Shown piece by piece: positions 25,517-33,600 of a stretch of 44,840 nucleotides of DNA; position 1 is the first letter of the stretch, and the number at the start of each line of letters is the position of its first letter. The DNA is taken from assembly GCA_017394765.1 (NCBI GenBank), contig JAFPXF010000022.1, positions 1 through 44,840 of the forward strand, in the 5' to 3' direction. The position numbers and the translations under genes were made by a program. This DNA is from Bacteroidales bacterium (lineage in GTDB: Bacteria > Bacteroidota > Bacteroidia > Bacteroidales > WCHB1-69). Below the pieces are notes generated by a model. The model saw only the letters and a program-made list of their open reading frames with translations. It searched no databases and was not told where the DNA came from.

Positions 25517-26927
25517 TGCGCTTCAGGTTTTCGGTGAACACATCAATGGCATGCATCTCCTTGGGGATGTCAATGCGCTGCGGGCAGTGCGGCGCGCAAT
25601 GACCGCAGCCAATGCAGTGGCTGGCCTGCCGCAGACGGGGCACCGAACGGTCCAGGCCCACTAAGAAGGCCTTGCGTTGTTTCCGGTATTCCTCCGACTG
25701 CTTGTTGTGCGGAAGCAGTCCCTCCTTGATCATTTTGTTGTAATGCGAGAAGATGCTGGGAATGTTGATGCCGTAAGGGCAAGGCATGCAGTAGTTGCAT
25801 TCGTTGCACGGGACGGTCTTGAGGTCGTAAATGTCCTTGGCGATTTCCATCAGAAAGGCGTCTTCCTCTTTTGTGATGGGCACCAGCGGCGAATAGCTTC
25901 GGATATTTTCCTTCAGATGTTCCATGTAGGTCATGCCGGAGAGGACTGTGAGCACCTTCTCGGGCGTGCCGGCGAAGCGGAAGGCCCATGTGGCCACGCT
26001 GTCCTCCGGGCGACGGGCCTTCATCTTGGCCACGATAGGGTCCGGCACGTTGGCCAGCCGACCGCCCAGCAGCGGCTCCATGATGACGGAGGGGATGTTG
26101 CGCTTCGTCAGCTCGTTGTACAGGTACACGGCGTCGGTGTTGCGCGGGTTGATCTCATCGGCGTAGTTCCAGTCGAGGTAGTTCAGCTCTATCTGGACAA
26201 AATCCCAATGGTATTTGCCTTCGTCGTGCCATCGCAGCAGGGTGTCGAACACCTCCACATCGCCGTGGTAGGAGAAGCCGAGGTTGCGGATGCGGCCTTT
26301 GTTGCACTGCTCCACAAGCCAGTCAAGCAGCCCGTTGTCGAGGAAACGTCTTTGCAGGGCGCCCATCCCGTCAAGGGGATTGCCCTCGGCGTCTTGGGAA
26401 TGCATGCCGACCCCGTGCAGCAGCAGATAATCCAAATAATCGACTTGCAGCAGTTTGAGGGAGTTCTCGAACATCTCTTTGGAGGCGTTAAGGCTCCATG
26501 TGGCAGGGGAGTAGTTGCTGAGTTTGGTGGCGATGAAATATTTGTCGCGGGGATGGCGGTGGAGCGCGATGCCGGTGGCGGTCTCCGACAGTCCCTGACA
26601 GTATGCCGGGGAGGTGTCGAAGTAGTTGACTCCGTGGTCAATGGCGTAGTCCACCTGTCGGTTGATCATCTCTTGGTCAAGCGTGCCGTCGGGATGCTCG
26701 CGCATGGAGCCGCCCTCCTTGACGGGCAGCCGCATCATGCCGTAGCCGAGCAGCGACACTTTGTCGCCGGTCTTGGGGTTGACGCGCATGGTCATCTTGT
26801 CCTTGGGCGGCTCGATGACGGCGGCGGTAGTGCGTTCGTTGCTGTCCGTGCAGGCTGCCAAGGCGGTGGCGCCGACTGCGGCGCCTCCGAATATCTTGAG
26901 GAAGTCTCTTCTGTTGATCTTTTTCAT
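25488..26927 (-). CDS. Tat-exported lipoprotein aldo/keto reductase with two C-terminal Fe-S motifs
   Basis: A 479-aa protein. Residues 1-26 form a twin-arginine signal (R6-R7, RRDFLKIFGG) that ends in a lipobox (LAAC, C26), so it is predicted to be exported folded and lipid-anchored. Residues ~55-360 are an aldo/keto reductase barrel with the tetrad D104, Y109, K135 and H171 (YFDTSPAY, ATKLS, LLHGVG). The C-terminus has ferredoxin-like motifs CNECNYCMPCPYG (~375) and CIGCGHCAPHCP (~437), as in Fe-S aldo/keto reductases. It should take electrons from, or give them to, the ferredoxin encoded just upstream. The substrate is unknown. Confidence 0.93.
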   Translation of the reverse strand: MKKINRRDFLKIFGGAAVGATALAACTDSNERTTAAVIEPPKDKMTMRVNPKTGDKVSLLGYGMMRLPVKEGGSMREHPDGTLDQEMINRQVDYAIDHGVNYFDTSPAYCQGLSETATGIALHRHPRDKYFIATKLSNYSPATWSLNASKEMFENSLKLLQVDYLDYLLLHGVGMHSQDAEGNPLDGMGALQRRFLDNGLLDWLVEQCNKGRIRNLGFSYHGDVEVFDTLLRWHDEGKYHWDFVQIELNYLDWNYADEINPRNTDAVYLYNELTKRNIPSVIMEPLLGGRLANVPDPIVAKMKARRPEDSVATWAFRFAGTPEKVLTVLSGMTYMEHLKENIRSYSPLVPITKEEDAFLMEIAKDIYDLKTVPCNECNYCMPCPYGINIPSIFSHYNKMIKEGLLPHNKQSEEYRKQRKAFLVGLDRSVPRLRQASHCIGCGHCAPHCPQRIDIPKEMHAIDVFTENLKRNGRVEDMAL

Positions 26928-26939
26928 TGTTCGTCGGGT

Positions 26940-28439
26940 TTAGATTTCTTTGTGTACTTCGTGGCCTTCGACATAAATGGCGGAGAACGGGCGGGCGGGA
27001 CAGAGGTACTCGCAGGCGCCACAGCCGATGCAGCGAGCCTCGTTCACGGCGGGCACCATCGGCGAGGTGTTGTCATGGTTGTCCAGCGGCACCATCGTGA
27101 TGGCGCCCACGGGGCAGTGCCGCGCGCAGTTGCCGCAACGCGTGCCGTTCGCCACGGGGATGCAGTTTTTCTTGATCCACACGGCGTGGCCGACTTGGAT
27201 GCTTGACTTCAGCGACAGGCTGATGGGCTGGATGGCCCCAGTGGGGCAGACTTCGGAGCATGTGTGGCATTCGGGACGGCAGTAGCCGCGCTCGTAGCTC
27301 ATCGTCGGCTGCATCAGGGTCAGCAGGCCCGTGCTGGGACGAAGCACACCGTTGGGGCACTTCGAGACGCAAAGCTGGCAACCGGTGCAGCGCGTGCGCA
27401 TGTTGGCCGCCGAACGCGAACCCGGCGGCGTGATGGGCGTCTGGCGCTCCGGAATCAGCTTGTCTTCGACATCGGCCAGGCCACCGTCCACCTTCTTCTT
27501 GTCCTGTGCCATGGCGATGGACGCCGTGGCGATGGCGGCGCCCACGAGGAACGAGCGGCGCGACGTGTCGGCGGGAGTGCCGGATGCGGTGTTGTCGGGC
27601 GCGCTCACGGCAGGTTGCACTTTCCGGGTGGAGACCATCTTGTAGTGCAGTGCATCGAAATTGCATTGTTCCACACAATTGCCGCACACCACGCAACGCG
27701 ACAAGTCGATGTCCATCGCCTTGAAGTCGATGGCTGAAGCCTTGCAGTTGTGCTCGCATTTGCCACACTGCCTGCATTTGTCAGCGTCGAACTGGACGCG
27801 GAACAGGGAGATGCGGGAGAAGAAACCTAACAAGGTGCCCACCGGACAAATCGTATTGCAGTAGGTGCGTCCGCCGCGCCAGGCCAGCACCGCAATGACG
27901 GCGAAGGTGACCACTGCGATGATGAAGGTGGGCAGCGAGCGCATCCACACCTCGTAGGGATGAAAAGCGTAACTGCCGTAGTGGTCTGCGATATTGGAAC
28001 ACAGGTTGTTGATCCAGATGGCAATGGGCTGGAACATGTTTTGCACAATGCGGCCGTAGCTGCTGTAGGGAGCCAGCAAGGCCACCAGGGAGTTGACGCC
28101 GATGATCAATGCCACCACGAAAATGGCAAGCACAGAATATCGCAGCCATTTCTTGGCCGGCGAGTAGGCGTAGCGGTTTTTTTTGCGCGGGCGGAACGCG
28201 ATGAGGTCCTGCAGGATGCCGAGCGGACATATCACCGAGCAATAGATGCGCCCGAAGAGGAGTGTCAGCGCGACGAGCACGATGACGACCACCACGTTGA
28301 GGGCCAACAGCGCGGGCAGGAACTGGATCTTGGCGACCCACCCCAACCAGCGGTGCAGCATCCCCGTGAAATCGAGGAACAGCAGCGTGACAAGGGTCAT
28401 CATGACTGTCGCAAGCGCGATTCTGAGTTTTTTCAGCAT
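26940..28439 (-). CDS. NapH-NapG-like fused membrane/periplasmic ferredoxin
   Basis: A 499-aa protein. Residues ~1-205 form a NapH/NosR-like membrane half with four segments and two cytoplasmic CxxxCP motifs (C67/C71 and C194/C198). Two 4Fe-4S motifs follow (C222-C232 and C249-C259). Residues 293-312 are an internal twin-arginine segment (TSRRSFLVGAAIATASIAMA) followed by a second NapG-like half with four more Cys clusters (351-361, 387-398, 435-442 and 470-480). This reads as NapH fused to NapG, which normally are separate proteins. It probably moves electrons from the quinone pool or cytosol to the exported reductase. It ends 12 nt before that gene. Confidence 0.92.
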   Translation of the reverse strand: MLKKLRIALATVMMTLVTLLFLDFTGMLHRWLGWVAKIQFLPALLALNVVVVIVLVALTLLFGRIYCSVICPLGILQDLIAFRPRKKNRYAYSPAKKWLRYSVLAIFVVALIIGVNSLVALLAPYSSYGRIVQNMFQPIAIWINNLCSNIADHYGSYAFHPYEVWMRSLPTFIIAVVTFAVIAVLAWRGGRTYCNTICPVGTLLGFFSRISLFRVQFDADKCRQCGKCEHNCKASAIDFKAMDIDLSRCVVCGNCVEQCNFDALHYKMVSTRKVQPAVSAPDNTASGTPADTSRRSFLVGAAIATASIAMAQDKKKVDGGLADVEDKLIPERQTPITPPGSRSAANMRTRCTGCQLCVSKCPNGVLRPSTGLLTLMQPTMSYERGYCRPECHTCSEVCPTGAIQPISLSLKSSIQVGHAVWIKKNCIPVANGTRCGNCARHCPVGAITMVPLDNHDNTSPMVPAVNEARCIGCGACEYLCPARPFSAIYVEGHEVHKEI

Positions 28440-28451
28440 ATTGTTGAGTTA

Positions 28452-29261
28452 TTAGTGGGTGATTGGGTTTGTTGTTTCTTTCAGATGTTTTCGTTCCGCC
28501 GCTTTCACGAGCAGGATGCTGGCTTCGTAGAGCAGCCATACGGGGAGGGAGACGATGACGAGGGTCATCATGTCGGCGGTGGGTGTGATGATGGCGGCGA
28601 GCACGAGGATGACCACGATGGCATGGCGGCGGTACTTGCGCATCCACTGGGCGCGCAGCATCCCGAAACGGGCCAGCAGCCAGGCCACCACAGGCATCTC
28701 GAAGACGATGCCGAAGATCAGGGACATGCTCAGCAGCGCGTCTGAGTAGCTGCTGATGGTCAACATGTTGTGAACATCGGTGCTGACTTGGTAGGTGCCG
28801 AGGAAGCGCACGGTGAAGGGGAAGATGACCAAGTAGTTCACGAGCACGCCCGCAAGGAACATCAGGTAGGCGGCCACGGTGACACGCACGGAGTGGCGCC
28901 GCTCGTTCTCGTAAAGGGCGGGGGCGATGAATCGGAACAGGAGGTAGAGGATGTAGGGGGAGACCACGAGCAGGCCCGCGACGGTCGAGACCTTCAGGTG
29001 TACCAGCATCTGCTCGGCGAGGCCGGTGTTGATGAGATGCAGCGAAAACGGAGGCGCGTGGAGCCAGCGATAGACGAAGAAGTCGGACTGTGCGGGGGCC
29101 AGGACAACGGTGAAGAGCCACTCTTTCAGGCAGAAGGCGACAACAGACATGAGGACGGCGGCCACGATCATCTTGATCAGGCTGCCGCGAAGCACTTCGA
29201 GATGGTCCCAGAAGGTGAGGTTCCCGGAAGGCTCTCCTGCCGGCGGGTTCTGCTCCGACAT
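28452..29261 (-). CDS. tatC: Twin-arginine translocase subunit TatC
   Basis: A 269-aa inner-membrane protein with six predicted membrane segments. It has the conserved N-terminal FWDHLEVLRG, a conserved glutamate in FGIVFEMPVVAWLL and the late ITPTADMMTLVIVSLPVWLLYE segment. TatC recognises the twin-arginine signal and with TatA exports folded proteins. It starts 3 nt after the tatA stop and precedes the ferredoxin gene by 12 nt, so it is in one operon with two probable Tat substrates. The length is normal. Confidence 0.97.
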   Translation of the reverse strand: MSEQNPPAGEPSGNLTFWDHLEVLRGSLIKMIVAAVLMSVVAFCLKEWLFTVVLAPAQSDFFVYRWLHAPPFSLHLINTGLAEQMLVHLKVSTVAGLLVVSPYILYLLFRFIAPALYENERRHSVRVTVAAYLMFLAGVLVNYLVIFPFTVRFLGTYQVSTDVHNMLTISSYSDALLSMSLIFGIVFEMPVVAWLLARFGMLRAQWMRKYRRHAIVVILVLAAIITPTADMMTLVIVSLPVWLLYEASILLVKAAERKHLKETTNPITH

Positions 29262-29264
29262 GGG

Positions 29265-29447
29265 CTATCTCTTTTCTTCCTCGGTTTTGGACGTGGTTTC
29301 AGAAGGCTTTTCCTCGATGCCGTCAAGGCCCTCCTTGAAACTTTTCACCCCTTTGCCCATGCCTCTCATGAGCTCGGGAATCTTCTTGCCGCCGAACAGC
29401 AGCAGCACGACTAATAGGATAAGGAGTATTTCCTTTGTGCCAATCAT
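29265..29447 (-). CDS. tatA: Twin-arginine translocase subunit TatA
   Basis: A 60-aa protein: a membrane helix at residues ~5-19 ([15 protein letters not shown]), the FGGKKIPEL hinge, an amphipathic helix ([15 protein letters not shown]) and an acidic tail rich in E, T and K. This is the normal TatA/TatE layout; TatA forms the pore. It is the first gene of the operon and has a TAnnTTTG box upstream. Confidence 0.96.
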   Translation of the reverse strand: MIGTKEILLILLVVLLLFGGKKIPELMRGMGKGVKSFKEGLDGIEEKPSETTSKTEEEKR

Positions 29448-29776
29448 GGTGTGGTCAGTTTTGGTTGTTGTGTAATGGAGTTATCCGCTAAGGGACAATC
29501 ATGCGGCAAAGATACATTTTTTTTGCAATGATATGGTGATTGGCCATAGGTGGTTATCTGTTGACAGTAGTAAATGCCAACATCCAAACAACTATCCCTT
29601 ATTTCCGCAAATCCCTCTCTTAGCCTCCGGCGGGCGCCTCAAGGCCGCGCGGTAGCGGCGCGGGGAGCCTTCAGGGACGGTAGCGCGGCCTTCGGAAGTG
29701 CGTTTTGCCGACGAGAGCGCACAATTTCCCCCACCCAAGCGAATGGGGAGAGGGAGAAAACCGTAAGGGAGCGGAC
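29448..29776. other. 329-bp region upstream of tatA: promoter box and GC-rich palindrome
   Basis: It has no convincing gene. It holds a -7 box for the tat operon (29507-29514, - strand) and a GC-rich stretch with an inverted repeat, AAGGCCGCGC (29641-29650) against GCGCGGCCTT (29683-29692), with two direct copies of GGTAGCG inside. ORFs read here are composition artefacts. Confidence 0.6.
29507..29514 (-). promoter_or_regulatory. -7 box for the tat operon (TATCTTTG on the - strand)
   Basis: The - strand reads TATCTTTG, a full match to TAnnTTTG, 60 nt upstream of the tatA start at 29447. No -33 TTTG at the usual distance was found. Confidence 0.6.
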
Positions 29777-30383
29777 TCAAAGCTGGAGCTTGTCGTAAGG
29801 ACGGCAGGTGAACAGCTGCAGGTGCCACTGGCGGCTGCGGAAGACCCAGCGGAACGGCACCTGCACGAAACGGAAGACGAACTTCTTCACACGCGAGGTG
29901 GCCTCCAGACCAAAATCTTTGTAGGCGGCGACTTTCCCGACAAGCCAGACATAGAAGTTTCGGATTAAGGCGGTAAGTATCATGAACACAGTGTTTTCCT
30001 TTATGAACGAGAAGGGCAGGTGCTTCCAGCCGAAGTCGTTGTTCTGCTATAGAACGTGTTGCAGTTGCAACAGGTCACGTTCACCACCTCCTGGCTGTAG
30101 GAGCCGCAGTCCATGCGCGCCTTGTCCACCTTGATGCCGTTGGCCTTCAGGTGCGCAAAAGCCCGCTCCAAGGTTTCCGCCTCCAGTACTTCGCCGCCGC
30201 TCATATAGACGGAGGTCAGGTTCTCTACGATATTGGAGTATTTGTATTTTGAGTTCAATCCCTTGATACCCAGTGTGTTATCGATAAGCTGGGCGAGCCC
30301 CGAAGCCCGGAATTGGTCGATGGCGAAAAAAATTCCGCCGAAACTGTTATTCTGCCGTTTTTAATTTGTATTTTTTCAGCCAT
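29777..30383 (-). pseudogene. IS1380-family transposase, frameshifted and internally deleted
   Basis: An intact family member is about 430 residues; here about 200 codons remain in three frames. ATG at 30383 gives MAEKIQIKNGRITVSAEF, then a frame change near 30325 leads into GIFFAIDQFRASGLAQLI, SKYKYSNIVENLTSV and RMDCGSYSQEVV. At about 30030 a junction removes the middle of the gene, including most of the catalytic region, and another frame resumes with NNDFGWKHLPFSFIKENTVF, LIRNFYVWLVGKVAAYKDFG and RQWHLQLFTCRPYDKLQL to a TGA at 29777. These blocks match the start, middle and end of the family as I remember it. No terminal inverted repeats were identified. Confidence 0.85.
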
Positions 30384-30692
30384 ATTTCTCGTCTATTGTT
30401 TGTTGACTTAATCAATCGCAAAAATAGGTGAAAAATATGAGAGAAGCAAGTCGTTGCTAATTTATTTATTAACAATGACTTGCTTATTTATCAACAGCTA
30501 AAATTGAAAGAAATTTACGGAATTAAAGGAACAAAGTGCTAAATGCCCTGTTTTTGCAGAGAATTGTATGATTTTTTTGCAGTGGATTTTGTAACAAAAG
30601 TAAGAAGGGTAGGGTAAAATGCAGAGGCTTTGACGCTTATACAAATGAGAAACGAAAAATTAAAATATCATAAATTAAATTTAAAAAAAACC
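30384..30692. other. 309-bp AT-rich region between IS remnant and giant adhesin gene
   Basis: It has no gene. It contains an inverted repeat, AAGCAAGTC (30444-30452) against GACTTGCTT (30477-30485), extended by TTG/CAA after a mismatch. No full TAnnTTTG box was found before the adhesin gene; TTTTTGC stretches at 30551-30580 are the best promoter candidates. The leader before the ATG at 30693 is A-rich. Confidence 0.55.
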
Positions 30693-33600
30693 ATGAGAAA
30701 CTTTTACGCTGGAACGCGACAAGTATCGCGTCTCCTCTCTTGGATGAGCCTCCTTCTGGGGACGCTCTTGTTATGTTATAGTGTTACGTACGCGCGCGCG
30801 GACGTGCGCACGTATGGGACAAAAACCCTGCCGCGCGCCACTACGCCGTGTGCCACAACTATGCGCAGCACCTGACCGTGGCCGGCAACCTGCCGGTGAC
30901 CGCGAATGTGACCGCCGTGCCCGTGCGTGCCAACACCCCCGACGGCAAACCGGCCGTAGCCGCTTATGACATCACCATCTCCGATGGCGGCCGTGAGTGG
31001 CAGCCCGCACCAGGCGACCCTGTCTTGGTGACCCTTGCCGACAAGAAGTTCGTGGATGGAAAGCTCCTCGATATTTACCACCAGGGCCCCGATGGCCCCG
31101 AGTTCGTAGCCACCGTGATGCCCAAGAACGGCACTATCACTTTCCCGGCCTACTCGTTCTCGGTGTATATCGTGACGGAAACCGGCGACGATGCCCGCCT
31201 GCAGGTGAATTTTCACCAGAACGCCACCGATGTGGTTTCCATTTATGTGAAAAAAGCCGACATCACCAACGGCCATCTCAATACTGTGGTATATGATCCC
31301 GGCGTGGGGGTCCTCGCCGAGGGCGTGCAGTTCCGCGGTTGGATCACCAAAGAGGACTACACCGCCACCGACCTTGACAATGCCAAGTCCATTGAGGGTG
31401 TTCGCGATTCCATCACCCAGCGCCTCAATGCCGGTATTCACGATGGGGACGTGCTTGACTTCTATGCCATGCTGTTCTACTCATACGTGGTGAGCTACCT
31501 CGATGACCATGGCGCGACCTTGGGGGCTGACGATGCCTCATTCCGTGCCGACGCAGCCTCTACTTCTGTCAGTTATACGGTAAATATGGGTTATGTGCCG
31601 CAGGATGGTGAACACAACTTTATGGGCTGGTTTGCACATATCGGTGGCGAAAATATTGAAGGGTGGACCGAAGGCACCAACTATGCCAACCCGACCACCA
31701 TTATCATCAATGGAGATGTGACTTTCAGGGTGAACGCGCCCGAAGGTCATTGGTTGGTGTTTGACGAGAACGGCAAGGGGGGTACCTACAATGCACCCCA
31801 GTTCGTGTTGAACGGTGAGAATACGGTGCAGCCCGCTTTAGCAACCCAGCAAAATATGGTCCGTAAAGGTTACACTTTCGCCGGATGGTACACGGGCAAG
31901 CCGAGCGAAGTAGGCGGAGATCCTACCGGTCCCCAATTTGTTTTCGGCCACCCTATCACAGAGAGAACCACTATTTATGCCAAGTGGACGCCCAAATCCC
32001 CCGCCGACTATACGGTTGTGCTTTGGACCCAAAACCAGGACAGAAACGGCTATGTGGTGGCGGGCTCATATATAGGTCAAGCTGCAATCAACACCAACAT
32101 TCCCTACACTGTGGTGGACAACGGTGCGGAGGATTATGTCACGGGCGTCGGGGCCGACAACGGCCATTACACGGGGTTTGGCTTGACGGATGCCAGCAGA
32201 AACCAACAGGTGGTCATCAAGCCCGAGGGTGATGCGGTCCTGAACCTCTACTTTGACCGTATTGAGTACAATTTCAAATTCTATCTTTACAGAGATGGCA
32301 CACAAAACAACCGGTATGACTATGCTAACAACTCAGATAATGGTTCTGATTTAAATGGACTTGTTACTTGGCACACTAATCAAGATGCACATCCTTTGGT
32401 GTCGGGCTATACCATTCAGTCGGAAACGGTTGGAGGAAGAACTTACCACTATTTCGTGATGCAAGCCTATTATGGCGAAAATATCAGTGCGAAGTGGCCC
32501 AAATACAATCAAATAACAGGGGCTAACAACCGCGAAGCGGTCAGCTTCGTGATGATGGTCGGCACGAAATTGAAACCGAGGCCTTCAAGTGATGGCGACG
32601 GTACTGTCAAAGGTGTCATCGAGATCCTGGATGAAAACATACTCGGAGCAACTAACAACCCAAATGGCAACTATGTGGTAATTCGTTTCCCAAACAGCTA
32701 CTATAACTGGAGATACCATATCTGGTATGAAGCCCTCCCTGGCGAAACCTATACCACCACACACACGTGGAATGGAAAGACCTACTATCCGGCAGACACT
32801 TTAGTGGTCCGTTCCAGCAATACCACGGTCACCAACCAGAACGCCCCGAAATATACGGGCTTTGAATTTGAGGATTGGAGAAGTCAGAACTGGAATAACC
32901 GAGATTATTGGAACACAGGAAACAACCCCACTCTATATCATATTAACCAAGTATATGATCGTTTGGAATATAAAATCAACTATTTTGATGGTCTCTATGT
33001 GGATGGCAACAACAACATGATCGAGACTCATCCGGACATCCTCCTCCATGAGAGTCCTGAGATAGGACAGGGTGTGACGATTGCGGCAGAATACAGAGAC
33101 TACGTGCCCAATCAACCTGCCGGTTACGTGTTTGAGGGATGGTATTTGGACGAGGGCTGTACGGTGCCCTACGTTTGGAACAAAATGGAGGTCGGCGGAA
33201 TTATAGTCTATGCCAAGTGGCGTCAGATCCAGTACCGTGTGTTCCTGCACCCCAACGCTGGCACCGATGAATCTTTAGACTGGGGTTCCGAAACACAAGC
33301 CATGAACTTCCGTAGATCGTATGGCGATTTGGTCAGTGTGCCGACGGGCATCCGTAACGATTATGAATTTGCGGGCTGGTATTTGAATGCCGCCTGCACA
33401 TTGCCCTTCAATGCGGAGGTCTATAAGCTGAACGAAACCACCGTGACCACCCCCTATGACAAAACCTCTGATTTCACAGACCCGATGGACAAGTTCGGCA
33501 ATGGGGCTACCTGGAATTCCGACTCTATGATGAATGACACAACTGTGCGTGTTCCCGAACGTTTCTGGATCACCAAGAAATTCGATCTGTACGGCAAGTG

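Noticed and set aside
25677..27206. 509-codon + strand ORF over the reductase gene
   Set aside because: Antisense shadow; the - strand frame carries the aldo/keto reductase tetrad and Fe-S motifs.
27781..29121. 446-codon - strand ORF overlapping tatC and the ferredoxin gene
   Set aside because: It reads an alternative frame through two clear genes and gives an Arg/His/Pro-rich product typical of a wrong frame.
29641..29692. Structured RNA in the GC-rich palindrome before the tat operon
   Set aside because: The palindrome is real, but there is no promoter or terminator pattern and no known riboswitch motif; nothing more can be supported.
30444..30485. CRISPR-like or multi-copy repeat upstream of the adhesin
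   Set aside because: It is a single inverted repeat, not a set of spaced direct repeats; no cas genes occur in the window.
30821..30825. Programmed -1 ribosomal frameshift in the adhesin gene
   Set aside because: A5 allows Lys-tRNA slippage, but there is no X XXY YYZ heptamer and no obvious downstream pseudoknot. It is kept only as an alternative within the phase-variation finding.
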